Of a stretch of 64,000 bases of DNA, positions 1 through 11,699 are shown piece by piece (within the stretch, counting starts at the first letter, position 1; every line of letters begins with the position of its first letter). The stretch is from assembly GCA_018806915.1 (NCBI GenBank), contig JAGKQI010000069.1, forward strand, positions 806,001-870,000. Direction: 5' to 3'. The notes under the pieces were generated by a model. The model saw nothing but the letters and a program-made list of their open reading frames with translations, did not search any database and was not told the origin of the DNA. Source of the stretch: Phytophthora colocasiae (taxonomy: Eukaryota; Oomycota; Peronosporomycetes; Peronosporales; Peronosporaceae). The position numbers and the translations under genes were made by a program.

Positions 1-190
1 AGGGCTGTCGAATGCGCCTGCAACGTTCAATCGTCTAGTGACGCAGTTGTTCAGGCCCCTACGGGCATTCGCACAGACGTACTTCGACGATGTGTTCGTC
101 CACAGTCGTGCTAAGTACGGGAAGACTGATGTCGAGGTGCACGTAGAACACGTGAGAGCAGTGCTCGAGTGCATGCGCACCAACAAGTTC

Positions 191-269
191 AGCACGAAGG
201 CCATGCTTCCCAATGAAGCACCCTAGGAAGGGGATTTCTTCCGCGCCAAAGACGCACTTGTCCGCGTTA
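191..269. other. 79-bp micro-inversion in A1 RT
   Basis: This stretch is the reverse complement of the A2 sequence near 21402-21480 (RT thumb), with normal plus-strand sequence on both sides. Relative to A2, about 11 bp beside the right junction and a few bases at the left junction are missing, so the event combined inversion with small losses. Confidence 0.85.
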
Positions 270-509
270 GGTCAAGGCCATTGTGGACTGGCCGGTTCCC
301 TTGAACCAGAAGGACTTGCGTAAGTGGCTGGGCTTGGCCAACTACTTGCACAAGTACAGCGAGAACTACGCTGAGTTGGCTCGGCCACTGTCGGATCTCC
401 TTAAGAAGGATGTCGAATGGGTATGGCGTGCTGAGCACGAGAGTGCGTTCACTCGTATCAAGGATAGCCTGCTTCAGGCACCGATACTGGCGTTGCCAGA
501 CCCTGATCG

Positions 510-660
510 TAGCTCCTTGTCATGAACTGGATAGTTCTTTTCAGCAGCCTTGAGCTGCCGAGACTCAAACGCAATGACGCGTTCGCGCCCGTCGGCGTCC
601 GCTTGTAGCAAAGCACTGCCGATGGCAAAGTCCGAGGCGTCACAGACGATGATGAACGGA
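510..660. other. 151-bp micro-inversion in A1 RNase H
   Basis: The segment is the exact reverse complement of the corresponding A2 RNase H segment (around 21731-21881). Both junctions continue into plus-strand sequence matching A2 with no obvious gain or loss. The minus strand of this segment still reads the RNase H motif DASDFAIG. Confidence 0.88.
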
Positions 661-773
661 CTTGCGATGAAGTACGCTCTCGTCAAATTCAGGGTTCACC
701 TGCTCGGCTCCAAGCCGTTTGTGATCTACACGGATCATGCGTCGCGACGCAGTCGCCTCACCTCTCACAGAGG

Positions 774-2834
774 ATGGCCCGATGGCTCTCCTTCTTTGCG
801 GAGTATAACTTCGAGGTGAAGTACAAGCCTGGCAGGCAGAACGTCCTCGCTGACGCGTTATCACGTCGCCCGGACTATGAGTTATCTCATGTCACCTCGG
901 TGACGTCGTCCGTGACGGACATGGTTCGAACAGCGTACGCTCAGGACGACTCCTATGTCGCGCTGCTTCAAGCTCTAAGGAGCGATAAGTTTAAGGACTC
1001 AAAGGTGACTCTGTCACGACGCCTAAAGGCGAGACTCCAGCGCTATAGCCTGGAAGGTGGTCTGCTGTACTACAGCACGGGTCATGATGACTCACCACGT
1101 GTGGTGGTTCCTCACGATGAGGACCTGAAGTATCGTATTCTCTATGAGGCCCACGACACGCCCACAAGCGGCCACCTCGGTCGCAAGAAGACCTACGGCT
1201 CGGTGAGCTCCATGTACTGGTGGCCGAAGATGTACAAGTGGGTCAGCACATATGTGCACACGTGCGAGACGTGTCAGCGGGTTAAACCCTCGCCGCATGC
1301 GGCAGCGCCTTTGGCGAGCTTGCCTGTACCCTCTGGGTGTTGGCAGTCCATGAGTATGGACTTCGTGTTTGGCCTGCCGAAGGATACGGCAGGCAACACG
1401 GGCGTTGTGGTCTTTGTTGACCGTCTGAGCAAGATGGCTCACCTAGCGGCTGTGCCGGACACCGTCGATGGCGCTGGTACAGCGACGATCTTTATCGATC
1501 GTGTCTTCCGCCAGCATGGGCTGCCAGAGACCATTGTCTCGGATCGAGACCCCCGTTTCACGGGTCACTTCTGGACGTCCGTCTTCAATGTGCTTGGCAC
1601 TCTACTGGACATGTCCACGGCGGATCATCCGCAGACCGACGGTCAGACTGAACGCGTGAACCGCGTCCTGGAGGACATCCTCCGCAGCGTATGCGCTGAA
1701 ACGCCGAAGCGTTGGAGCGCTATGCTCCCTCTCGTTGAGTTCTCAATGAACAACGCGGTGCATGCCTCGACAGGCTTCACCCCGTTCTACGTGAACGGCC
1801 TTGCGCATCCGCGCGTCCCGCTCACTCCGCCACGCGGTAGCCTTGGGCTTGGTGGGGGAGAGGCTGTGCCGTCGCTCGACTCCGAGCTTGCTGATGTCAG
1901 CCCCCTTGCTGTTCGCAAGCAAGTCGATGACTTCCTCTCGATGAGGCTTAGCGTCTTACGCCGTGTGCGTGACGCAATGGCTGAAAGCCAAGATGTTCAA
2001 AAGGAACAAGCTGATGTCAAAGGCAGAAGCAACATGTGGGAGTTCAAGGTCGGTGACCACGTTTTATTAAACGCTAAGAACCTGCCTACGCACGCAGTGT
2101 CAGCCGTCTTCAAGACGAAGTTGCGGCCGTGCTTCATCGGACCGTTCACGGTCGTGGCCAAGAAGGGCCTGGCATACACGCTTGACTTGCCAAAGCGTAT
2201 GCGAACACATCCTGTGTTCTACGTGGGCTTGCTTAAGCCATATCGGGACCCTGCTCTTGTGAGTTCTGAGGCGCTGGCGCCGGGTCGGACGAAGGCTGCA
2301 CGGCAGCAGGTGGCAGAGCCACAGGTGGTTGCATCCGAACCAACAGGTCTTGTCGATCCGGAGCAACGTGATGCTCGAGGTCATAGACCCGCTGATGCAG
2401 CACCAGAGGCGACTCAGACCGGTCCCCGCGACTCTAGGCCTCCTCGAGACCAGTCGCTAAGCGATGGGTCGGACGACCAACGTTGTGGTCGTGCTCCTTC
2501 ATCGAGCCGGCGCGGGTCTGCAAGCAATGCAGCGCGTCTACACTCGCAGCGCGAGAAACCATCGACCGCTCGTCCTCCTCCTGCTTTGCTCGATGAGCAA
2601 GGTGAGCTTCACTATCACGTGGATCGCCTGATGGCGCGGCGTCGTCGCCAAGGACACAACCAGTATCTGGTGAAGTGGCGAGGTTACCCTCACTCACAGA
2701 ACTCGTGGGAGTTCGAGGTGCCACTACGGCAGGATTGCCCCGACGTCGTTGACGCGTATGATCGGGCACACCCGGTGTCAGACCGCCCGGTGGGCGTGCG
2801 ACGGAGTCGCCGGGTGCCAAGCACCTCCCACTAA
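774..2834 (+). CDS. A1 Pol C-terminal part: RNase H end, integrase, chromodomain
   Basis: An open 686-codon frame, part of a longer Pol rather than an independent gene; its first ATG is internal. Residues 1-40 are the end of RNase H. A zinc-binding HHCC domain follows, with two His near 126 and 133 and CETC near 164-167. The integrase core has Asp in MDF near 195, Asp in SDRDPRF near 256 and Glu in GQTERVN near 293; the last two are exactly 35 residues apart. A GPF module (IGPFTVV) and a long Pro/Ser-rich linker lead to a chromodomain near 612-665 (YLVKWRGYP, NSWEFE), which in related elements directs integration to chromatin marks. This is the longest intact family A frame in the window. Confidence 0.9.
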   Translation: MARWLSFFAEYNFEVKYKPGRQNVLADALSRRPDYELSHVTSVTSSVTDMVRTAYAQDDSYVALLQALRSDKFKDSKVTLSRRLKARLQRYSLEGGLLYYSTGHDDSPRVVVPHDEDLKYRILYEAHDTPTSGHLGRKKTYGSVSSMYWWPKMYKWVSTYVHTCETCQRVKPSPHAAAPLASLPVPSGCWQSMSMDFVFGLPKDTAGNTGVVVFVDRLSKMAHLAAVPDTVDGAGTATIFIDRVFRQHGLPETIVSDRDPRFTGHFWTSVFNVLGTLLDMSTADHPQTDGQTERVNRVLEDILRSVCAETPKRWSAMLPLVEFSMNNAVHASTGFTPFYVNGLAHPRVPLTPPRGSLGLGGGEAVPSLDSELADVSPLAVRKQVDDFLSMRLSVLRRVRDAMAESQDVQKEQADVKGRSNMWEFKVGDHVLLNAKNLPTHAVSAVFKTKLRPCFIGPFTVVAKKGLAYTLDLPKRMRTHPVFYVGLLKPYRDPALVSSEALAPGRTKAARQQVAEPQVVASEPTGLVDPEQRDARGHRPADAAPEATQTGPRDSRPPRDQSLSDGSDDQRCGRAPSSSRRGSASNAARLHSQREKPSTARPPPALLDEQGELHYHVDRLMARRRRQGHNQYLVKWRGYPHSQNSWEFEVPLRQDCPDVVDAYDRAHPVSDRPVGVRRSRRVPSTSH

Positions 2835-3211
2835 GGTGGGAGTCCACAGGGTTGTTGCTGAGCTCAGGCTCTGACCCGTAGCTGCAATACTTGCAGCGAG
2901 CACGTCGGTGCCGTCGACGTGGCATCAAATGCTCAAACTGCAAGCGCAGTAGAGCTACATGCGCCTCGCGCGCGTGTTGCAAGGGTCTTTGACCCTCTAA
3001 CAACACTGGCCTATGGCCCGGAGCTTCGCGATCATGAAGCGAAAATGGTTCGTGATGAACAACCGTCTTAATGACGTTCTGTCTAAACGGCAAGTGGTGA
3101 TGGAAACGGATTCTATCCGATCACCTGACGCTAGAAGCGTTCAATGGGTATGACTATGTCATGAGGCACTGTGGATACCAGGGATGCCAATGCATTGGAC
3201 CCCGCATGCTG
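2835..3211 (+). other. A1 3' non-coding tail
   Basis: It follows the chromodomain stop. A short match to A2 (GAGCTCAGGCTCTG) is present near 2858, after which the two elements differ completely. One plus-strand frame near 2910-2995 reads a short Cys-rich peptide containing CSNCKRSRATC, flanked by stops. No PPT or LTR is visible before the family B LTR begins. Confidence 0.6.
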
Positions 3212-4780
3212 TGTGGTGGAGCGGATCTGGCCAAAATCTGGTTGAGGCCGATCGCGATCGCCACTTGCGCCCAGACACCGACTAACGGAGGGGGTCCCCC
3301 GATGATCCGTGATCTTGCTGCGTGTAGTGTTCACCTTGTGTACCCGTCGGTAGGCGGGTTACGCTCTTCCAGGTGACTTCTGAAGATGTCTTGGGACGAG
3401 AAGAATGTCTTGGGTGACGTAGGGGGTGTGAGATAGCGTGGGAATACTTCACTCTACCTCGGAGGGGTTGATCCGGGTCACAGGCGAGTTCTCGAGCCTT
3501 GATCCGGTCACCTGGTCTTCGATCCAGGTCTTCCAAAGGTCCAATGTTGGGGATCTGATCCCTTCCTTTACGATGCTTGCCGCTTCCTATAGCGGGTGTC
3601 TTGATGGGTTGAGAGTCGACGAGATCGTCAGGCCAAGCAGCCAATTCCTTCCGATCCGTAGTTCGCACGTAAAGGATAGATCACTAGATAGGTAAAACTG
3701 GCCAATGTATTATCCAGAATTAACCTCTATGCTAGATCTCTTCTCCTTACCTTCTTGATGCCGGGGCCAATGTAATTCCCAGTTCCGGTCTTGAACGAAG
3801 GCACTTGTGATGTCCAGAGCAAATTCGATTCTTGGGGGTTGTTGAGATACCGAGAGATCCTCACACTAGCGTAAGGTAAGCCGGCCAAATCGGGGATCCG
3901 GTCTTAGCTGTAGCTAGGTGTGCGAAGTGTAGGAACACTAAGGGGAGGCCAATGTGCTATCCTCTTCCCTTGTCTTGGTCCCTGAAGTAGTCCACTTGCG
4001 CACTAGAGAGCAAATTCGATTCCGTTTATGGTTATTCCTATGTCTACTAGCCCCATCCTCATCTGCTATCCTACGATTACCTGACATCCGGCTACACAGC
4101 TGCCCTTCCGATCTTCGATCTTGATCTCACCTAACCCCTGATCGCGATCTCGATCTGCCGATCTGGCGATCAGCCGATCTGGTGATCTGGCGATCTGGCG
4201 ATCAGCCGATCAGCCGATCAGCCGATCTGGCGATCAGCCGATCTCGATCAACCATCTCGGTCATCGATCTTGGTCCACCGTCTTGAACAATGATCCCGAT
4301 CAGCAGCCTTCATACTTGATCTCGCGTGCCTGCGTCGTCGACATTCCAGGTCTTGAGCTTCCCAGACTTGATCACCACTCCCCACGCGACTAACACTGCC
4401 ATCAGGTCCCTCGGCAGCATCTCACGGTTATGTTGTCACCGGCCCACCATAGATCACACCGATCCCGACCCTCTGCCGCCTTGATCTCCTTCTCATGCGA
4501 CCTCAGGCAAGGCGCCCTTTTCTCCTCCGACCCTGAGCCGCCACGCGGGACCGCACGACGGGTTCTCCAATCACTTAGTCTCACTTGACCAAGACGCCAT
4601 CCATTCATCGCTGGCGAGATCCAGACGAACATCGATCTGGATCCATTCGTCAGCCATCGTTCGCGCAATCTGGGGTCATCAACTGACATCTTGCTTCGCC
4701 AGAGGCCCCTGTCGCTTGATCCGACTCTCTTAGGGCCTGACGTTGCCTTTTCTCGGATTTCTTATTCGCGCTTCACCACA
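3212..4780 (-). repeat. B1 3' LTR (1569 bp)
   Basis: In element orientation it begins TGTGGTGAAG and ends CTCCACCACA, and it matches five other LTR copies in the window. A G-rich purine tract (GGCTGGGGGCGGA read on the minus strand, 4781-4793) adjoins its start, as expected for a plus-strand primer. It holds one copy of a unit of about 190 bp and an 11-unit GATC array. Confidence 0.92.
4152..4239. repeat. 8-bp GATC minisatellite, 11 units
   Basis: Uninterrupted 8-bp units, mainly GATCTGGC and GATCAGCC. The same array in the other LTRs has 3, 18, 8, 5 and 11 units. Confidence 0.9.
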
Positions 4781-4906
4781 TCCGCCCCCAGCCTGCAAGT
4801 TGGTCCGTCTCGGTCCACTTCAGGTCTCATTCTCCAACCTTCAGCCCAAGGCACAAGTCACCCCGACAACACTTCGACCACCACCAACGGATCCCTTCCA
4901 GTCTCC

Positions 4907-7487
4907 ATGAGCCAGCAAGGAAGTGATCCCGGGAGCGATTATTTGCCTACACCTCCCGATTCCCCAAGATCCCCCGACGGTCCGCCATCTCCCCATTCCG
5001 ACATCTCGCGACGTTCGTCGGGTCCGGCTCCAGACCACGCACGCCCGCTCTCATCCGATGAGGCTGGGCCGATGCCGGGCAGTCCAGGGTGGGATCGCCT
5101 GGTGCGCGAACGTGATCAACTAAGTCGTGAAGCCATGGAACTTCGGGCGCATGTCGACGCCATGGAGCGGTTCCGGGCAGACCAGCAGGGCGAGATTGCG
5201 CGTCTGGAGCGCGAGATCGCTGATCTCGCGGAGGAAGCCTCTGATCTCGATGGATTGCGTATGCAGGTTCACCAGCTCCGATCGGAACGCGACGAGTTCG
5301 CGCGGCGTCTCAACTCTGCCCAGGCAGACCTAGATCGAGCTACAGAGGACAGGGATCGTCTGACCGAAGAGGTGGAACAAGCCACCAACGAGATCCAGGA
5401 TCTCCAGGCGGAAGCCCGGATCCATGCTTGCGATCTGGCTGAGGCGAAGCAAGACTCCATCACTGCTAAGGCCAGCTACAACCGGATCTCGGCTGATCTT
5501 GCACATCTCCAACTGGATTCCAGCCCCACGCCTTCGACAGGGGCTCCCACCCGATTGGCCCTGGCTGAGCGAGATCGAGCCTTGGCGGACTCCGCCCGAG
5601 CGATCGTGACCAGTATCGCTGGTGAACGTGACCTAGCCACCGATCAACTCGCCCACGCTAACTCCGAACTGAACCGAGTCACTTCGGAGCGGGATCGCCT
5701 ACTCGTGGAACGAGACCAAGCGTTCGCAGATCGTGACAGAGCACAGGCGGATCTCAGCGCCGAGCGACAACGATCCACTCGTCTAGGTGCGCATATAGTC
5801 TAGATCCCTCTCCACCTGACCATGATCACTCATATTCTGTTTGTCGTAGAGGATGATCTGATCGGTACCCATGCCGAAGTGCAGGAGTTAGAAGCGAGTC
5901 TTCAGGCATTGCAGGAGAACTACGATCAGGCAGAAGGTGACGTAATGGCGACCACCAACGTCCTGACCGAAATGGTGTCTCGGCTCCGCGCTGCTCCAAG
6001 ATGAACGGGGGGTCAAACGTGCTCTCAGTCCGCCCCCATCTCCTGCTACATCGCCCCCGCACAAGACCTCGCGGACGGAGCCTCCCCCGGCCGATCACGA
6101 CGCGGCCCTACCTGATGTTCCCGCTGGAGACCAACCCGGTGGCCAGGCCCAGGCGACCGAGCTCGAAGAAAAGCACGAGGAAAGCCCAGACCCTTCGATC
6201 TGGGTCCTGAACCCGCGATCCCGACTGGGCCGGATGCGGAGGAAGCAGATCGCACCCAGGCCACCTCGCAAGTGACCGTGGAAGCACCTTCCCCGAAGAA
6301 GGGTGGCTCGGATCGGTCCAAACGTAAACCCGATCCAGAGCATGACGATGACGCGGAGGATTCTGGCGCTGGATCCGACGACGCTCTTCGGGCTACGATA
6401 CTCCGATCGCTGTCGTGGCACCGCCGGCATGGAAATCCTCCTCCAGCATCCGGCGATCAAGGGGGGCCTGCTCCATCGACGCCTCCGGCGCAGCCGACAC
6501 CTCCGGGCGGCAGTTCCCCACAGACTCCGATCACTTCTCCTCAGGGGTCCCCGAGGGTAGTCCAGCTGGCGGGAGCCTCCCGGTGGGGATCTCCGGGTGG
6601 CGGCTCTCCCGGCGGCTCGCCACGCCCCCAGCTGCACTCCCTCCTGTTCGCGATCAGCCTCGTCTATTCCCGGGTATGCGAACGTCCGGCAGTTTGCGGC
6701 TGGTGATGTCTTCCCGTGGGATCCGATGTTCGTCGGAACTTTGGCGATCGTCGGTATGATCCTCTCCACATTGTCCAAGAGGCTGCTGCTACCTCCCGGA
6801 TTCCTCTACCCCGCGAGATCACCGGCTAATCGCCCTTCCCGAGCCGGGGTCGGTTGGTTGGCTAGCCTGATCACTGGGCCCAACGTGCAGGCCCTACTTG
6901 CTACCCGACCTTGGGAGGTGCTCCGCAACCGACCGGCCCCCCTCACCTTCGATCTCGGTCTACATCGTCGTGCTGGAACCATGCTGGGGCAGATCGCGGA
7001 TGCCTACGCCGCCTTCGAGTCAGATCACCTGCAGGCCTACTGGGAATCGACCCATTATCTCGAGATCACGAAGGCGATGTATGAAGCTGATCCTGATCTC
7101 CGTCGGTATTACCTCGAGCGTCGGCAACGGCGTAGCCGTACCGGAGAACGTTGGCGGCTGCTGTTGGGACGATTCCTGCCCATGATGAGGGCGATGTGGG
7201 CGGACATCGATCTTCTGCTCGATCCCTACTTCCTGCACTTCCCTGCTATCCGTGATCGGGTATACTGGTACCCCGGATCGGCCTCCCGAATGGCTAACCT
7301 GGCCCAGCCGACTCTGAACCGACCGGAGCCCACCGATCTGATCTCTGCGTTGGCAGAATGCGATCAGGAGGACCCTTGGCGCAACCATTACCGCGATCGG
7401 CCGGCAGATCACCCGTCCCGGCAGATCCCACGGCTCGAAAACAAGTTTAACCCGCCTGCTCCACCTACACCTCCTGGGACTCCCTGA
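4907..7487 (+). pseudogene. B1 antisense coiled-coil gene, frameshifted in exon 2
   Basis: Transcribed against pol, from the 3' LTR side inward. ATG at 4907 is chosen because it begins the conserved MSQQGSDPG start; the frame is open further upstream into the LTR. Exon 1 (to 5786) is Pro/Ser-rich and then a long heptad-type coiled coil rich in Arg, Asp and Glu. A 63-nt intron joins it in frame to exon 2 (5850-7487). Exon 2 finishes the coiled coil and continues into an acidic/Lys-Arg stretch, a Pro-Gly-Ser-rich stretch, a short hydrophobic run (FVGTLAIVGMILSTL) and a helical C-terminal domain rich in Trp and Tyr. One-base indels near 5995 and in 6180-6660 break exon 2 relative to the B2 and B3 copies. 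The function is unknown; I recognise no named family. Confidence 0.72.
5787..5849 (+). other. Predicted 63-nt intron of the antisense gene (B1)
   Basis: Starts GTGCGC and ends GTCGTAG, with CTGAC (branch-like) at 5816-5820 about 30 nt before the 3' end and a T-rich stretch after it. It contains the in-frame TAG that ends ORF 1. Removing it joins the two ORFs in phase 1 without changing frame, continuing the coiled coil. The same 63 nt occur at 26185-26247 and, reversed, at 47480-47542. Confidence 0.7.
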
Positions 7488-7860
7488 TCCCGCGATCTCG
7501 ACCAGTCCGGAGGTGATCAGCTGAGCCCGGAGTCGGTCAGCACGCTTACATATTCTCTATCACGATCCGGTACTTCGCCACGCGATCCTGACTCCAGCCT
7601 AGCCTCTTTTCAATTCCACGTAATCTTTCCAGCTTCAAAACCAGCGTTCTTCTCCATACTTACTCCACAGTTTCGATCCCACTTAGCATCTTCGAAATCT
7701 CCACACCTTCCATCCAATCACTCCGGTTTCACATGCATATACAAGAAAAATATAAAATCTCCACGAAAAATATAAAATCTCCACATCCGATCCAGATAGA
7801 CATCCAGATCAGCATCCGCGATCTCGGCGTTGTGACCCGGTCACGTCGCCTTCTCTGCGT
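7488..7860. terminator. Tail-to-tail spacer between antisense gene and pol (B1)
   Basis: The only AT-leaning non-coding stretch in the element, lying between the stops of two converging genes. It holds a direct duplication of a unit of about 21 bp, AAAAATATAAAATCTCCAC (7746-7785). It probably carries 3' ends for both transcripts; this is inferred from position, and no experimentally known signal is recognised. Confidence 0.45.
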
Positions 7861-9559
7861 CTACACCTCTTCGTGCAACTGCATCACGCCAAACCGATTT
7901 CGGTTAGCATGATCACGTAGGAACGCGCTCAGTATGGCTCCACAGTTAAGATCAGCTTCGTCGACCCAAGTTGGTTCATCATAACCGACCCAGTGCACCA
8001 GGAATTCACGATAGATCCGGCCGTAGCGAGTTCGTTTCCCACTTCGCATGTCCGAGATCCGTTCGACCTCGTACTCGTCGGCATCCAGTTCTGGGACCCA
8101 ACTGTCCTCCGGAAGGAGGATCTCATCGAAATCTAGCCGATCTGCTTCATCCACAGTCAACTCGACCCGCGGTCGATCCGGAAAATTCCGCACCAGCTTT
8201 AGCTTAGAAACATGGACCACTGGAAAGATATGGTAATCAGATCCCGCGATCTCCAGCTTGATCGTGAATTCGTTGAGCTTCTCTGCAACACGGAACGGGC
8301 CGTGCCAAAGGTGAGCGAGTTTACGTGCATACCCTTCCTTCACACGATCTAGGTATAGCCAAACTCGTGATCCAGCTTCGATCTGATGCGGATCGACATC
8401 CTCATTGTGCCGATCGGCTCGATCTGCAATCGCCTCTCGTAGTCTAGCGTTGACCTGCTCTCGCGACTGCTGGTAGTATCTCTGAACCCGATACCTCCAC
8501 CGTCTTGGATCGCGATCGTGGCGTCTGGTCGATCCGATCGGGATCGTTGCCTCCAACGTCGATCTCGGATCCCATCCATGTACCAGGTAATGAGGGGTAT
8601 CTCCCGAACCCGATCGTGAGCCGTATTAATGGCGAACGTCAGTCTCTCCGCGTATTCATCCCAGTCCTTCTGATCGAGATCTTGAACATACATCTTGATC
8701 GCCCTAGTCGCCGTTTGCACCATCCGTTCCGCAGTCCCGTTGGCTTGCGGCCGGTAGGCCATCGTCGCCCGTTGTCGCTGCCCCAGGATCTTATTGAACG
8801 ATCTGAAGAAGTCGGACATGAAACCCGGTTCTCGATCGTGCCTGATCATCTCGCTAGCACCAAATCTGCGGAACACGCATTCTTCATAAGATTCCGCGAC
8901 GGTCTGGGCCGATCGGGAGGAACTGGCCTTTGCGATCACATATCCCGTGAACAGATCGACCCAGATCAGTAGTTCGGTGTTGCCTTTGTTGGATCTGGGC
9001 AGAGAAGGTATGTGATCCATTGCTATGATCTGGAATGGGTATGTCGCCTGCAGATTCCCCGGCGACTCGCCCCGGATCGTGGGTCTCCCCTTCCCGGTCT
9101 CACAATCTACACACTCGCCTACGTATCGCTGCACGCTCCGATATAATCCTCCAGTGGAAATGATCTCGGATCCGCTGATAAGTGCGTCCGATCCCCTGAT
9201 GTCCTCCTTCCAGAGTCGTATGATAGTGGTGGAGGACATCCTGCTGTAGCGTTTCTGGAACTACAAGTCTCATCAGGCTATCGCGATCACCTCTTGATCT
9301 CGGCCCTGGTGGGCAGTAAAACAACAGATCTTGTTCATCTACCTCGTACTCGGAGGCGATCTTGGCGTAGGATCCAGATTCGGCTCGAGTAAGATCCGCG
9401 ATCTGCCCAGCCAGGTACTTCTTTAGTCCTGCGATCCAGACCTCCTCGTCCTGGGCTCGCCTGATCCGATCAACCCGCATCTCCCGGATCAGTTCCTCTC
9501 GCAAGACAGCGGCGCCAGGTCGCGCTCGGGCTGCACGCGTGGCTACTGCCGACACTTGC
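7861..9559 (-). pseudogene. B1 integrase with C-terminal chromodomain
   Basis: The zinc domain has an HHYH and GGH pair followed by CVDC. The catalytic core has Asp at 9015-9017 (AMDHIP), Asp at 8835-8837 (RHDREPG) and Glu at 8727-8729 (GTAERMV); the last two are 35 residues apart, the D,D(35)E pattern. Downstream are a GPF-type module (WHGPFRV), HVSKLKL, and a chromodomain near 7930-8075 (EFLVHWVGYDEPTW). Indels split it into three frames (9561-9100, 9239-8349 and 8556-7861). The stop lies at the pol end facing the antisense gene. Confidence 0.88.
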
Positions 9560-11699
9560 ACAGATCGATCTTCAACTCGAGGATCAACACCTCATTAAGC
9601 CGATTCAGGGTGATCAGATCGCATCGATCTGTCTCATCGTGGACTTCGATCCCGCTTCCTCGCTGCAGCGCGGCACTCGCCAAGCTATCTGCGCTCCCAT
9701 TCCAGTCTCTCTTCACATGGACCAGCTCGTGATCTCCCCAATTCCGCAAGTGATCTAGCACCTTCTGTTTCAGTAGCGTCAATCCTGGCGCCTTGCAGTC
9801 GATCTCGCCCCGGACTTGTCGGATTACCAGATTCGAATCGCCACAAACGACCAAACGGCGGCGTTCTAACTGTGCGATCATGCCAAGACCTAGCAAGAGT
9901 CCACGGTATTCCGCTTCATTGACAGTGAGGCTTTCAGCATAATCCGATCTAGCCTTGATCACCTTCCACTCTGGTAAACTCCACACGATCGCGCTGAAAG
10001 CGCCTCCTCCTCGTTTCACGCGTGCCGATCCGTCGAAACTTATAACCCACAGCTCCTCATCTGGGTCTACAGTGGGGATCGGCATCTGGATCCGACGTTT
10101 TGGCTCCTTTCGCGGCGCGATCGCGATCAGAGCTTCGTCGATCTCCGATCGGGGCGTTATGTTAGCTGCGATCGCCCCCAGTATTTCATCCTCCCCCTTC
10201 GTACACTTCGTGATCTCGAGTGTCCACGGGGACAGAAGAGCAGACCATTGTCCCAGACATCCTTGGAGGCCGGCAGACTTGAACAGCCAGGCAAGCGTCG
10301 AGTGTCGGGTTAGGACCTTGATCCGACGTCCCACCAACAAGGTGTAGTGTAGATCCAAGATCCGAAGTAGAGCTAACACCTCCTTTTCGGCAACATTATA
10401 ATTCAGCTCGTTGGTCTTCAAGGTTCGGCTGGCAAACGCGACCGGGTGGTAGATCTGGTCGTGTTCCTGCATTAGTGCGGCGGAAATCGCCCAGTCACTA
10501 GCGTACACGATCACCACGGGTAACTTCGTCGTGTCGAAGTGGCAAAGGATCGGGGTCGACGCGATCTTGGTCTTCAAGGCTGTAAACGCCCTGTATGCCC
10601 TACCCCACCTCTCGTCACCAGTCTTTAGGCCCAGGTTGGTTCCGATCTCGCTTGAACAGGGTGAAGACATCGCCCCCAAGTCAGGATCCGTTGTACTATC
10701 GCTTCTTTGAGTCGGGATATCTAGCGATCTATCCCGATCCGACTTAAGCGCGACGGGATCTTGAGTGATCAGGTCCATGCTATCCATGATCTTTCGTAGA
10801 TCTGGTCGCTTCTTCAGTTCTGCGAACTCCACCTCACGTAGTTCATATAGGACCGATGCATAGATCGCATAATCCTCGATGAACCGACTATAGTAATTCA
10901 AACTTCCAAGGAACGATTGCATGGATCGGAGTGATCCAGGGAATGGTAGATCCGTCAGAGACTTCAGGTCCTTCGGGTTTGCCTCCAATCCATCGATCGA
11001 CACTTTGTGTCCGAGATATTACACCTTATCCATGCCCCAGAAGCTCTTTGCCACACTGATCGAGAGATTCCACTTATCGCAGGCCTCCAATAGGCCTTCC
11101 ACCCGATCGCACATTTGATCCCATGATCCAGCCGTGATCAAGATATCGTCGATGTATGATCTACGACCTAGCACCGACGGACGACCGGGATCTTCCGGGA
11201 TCCCTGATTCGAACACATCCGCAGAGCCTTCCACATCTCCGGACTGGGAGATCTTCAGAAATCCATATAGGGCATTGTCCACAAGGCGTTGATAGATCTG
11301 AGGAGCGTTCTTCAGCCCGAACGGCATGCGATTCCACTCGAAAAGGCCAAATGGAGTGATGAAAGCCGAGATCGCGCGAGCTCGATCGGTCATTGATACG
11401 ACCCAGAATCCACTCGCCATGTCTAATGAACAATACCACAGAACCTTGTCAAGATCTTCTAACAGGTCATTGATCAAAGGCATCGGGTAGATCATCAGCC
11501 TTGTGAGACCGTTCACCAGCCGATAATCGATACATAGTCGGATGTCTACACCGTTCTTCTTGATGATCACCACGATCGGAGATGCCCATGGCGATGTCGA
11601 TGGCCGAATGATCTTGGCAGCTAGAGTCCTTTGATAAGATCCGATACTTTCTCGCGAAACTGTGGCGCCACCTTTCGGACTCGTTGTGCGATCGGCTTT
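9560..11699 (-). pseudogene. B1 RT, degenerate RNase H and second RNase H; one nonsense codon
   Basis: The RT palm has CSLDMASGFW and the catalytic YIDDI. A long frame from 11573 to 9543 is broken only by TAA at 11019-11021, where other copies read GAA. After RT comes a Ty3-type RNase H in which the usual TDAS reads VYAS and the usual TDH reads TRH, so two catalytic Asp are absent; EKEVLALL is kept. About 70 residues later there is a second RNase H with SFDGSA, NEAEYRG, CGDSN and SADSLA, i.e. all four acidic positions. The N-terminal part of RT is put out of frame by a missing G near 11626. Confidence 0.88.

Larger units (their letters stand above)
1..773 (+). pseudogene. A1 reverse transcriptase and RNase H, rearranged
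   Basis: Fragments of RT (catalytic YFDDV near 80-95) and of Ty3-type RNase H. The reading frame is broken by two inversions (191-269 and 510-660) and by a deletion of about 10 bp near 733 relative to A2. The RNase H core around the DASDFAIG motif is found only on the minus strand, inside the second inversion, while its flanks remain on the plus strand. The piece cannot give a working enzyme as it stands. Confidence 0.9.
1..3211 (+). mobile_element. A1: truncated family A Ty3/gypsy chromovirus
   Basis: A 5'-truncated retrotransposon that enters the window in the middle of RT. It runs through RNase H, integrase and a chromodomain, and ends abruptly at the family B LTR starting at 3212. It is closely similar to A2 over A2 positions 21187-24083. 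No A-type LTR is present at its 3' end, so it was cut by, or joined to, element B1. Two short internal inversions and several small deletions mark it as non-functional. Confidence 0.9.

Noticed and set aside
2434..3093. Long minus-strand frame over the A1 chromodomain
   Set aside because: It is the shadow of the chromodomain and linker coding strand; low-complexity composition and no recognisable domain.
4152..4239. CRISPR-like array or origin repeats
   Set aside because: Units are 8 bp, contiguous, without spacers, and occur inside LTRs.
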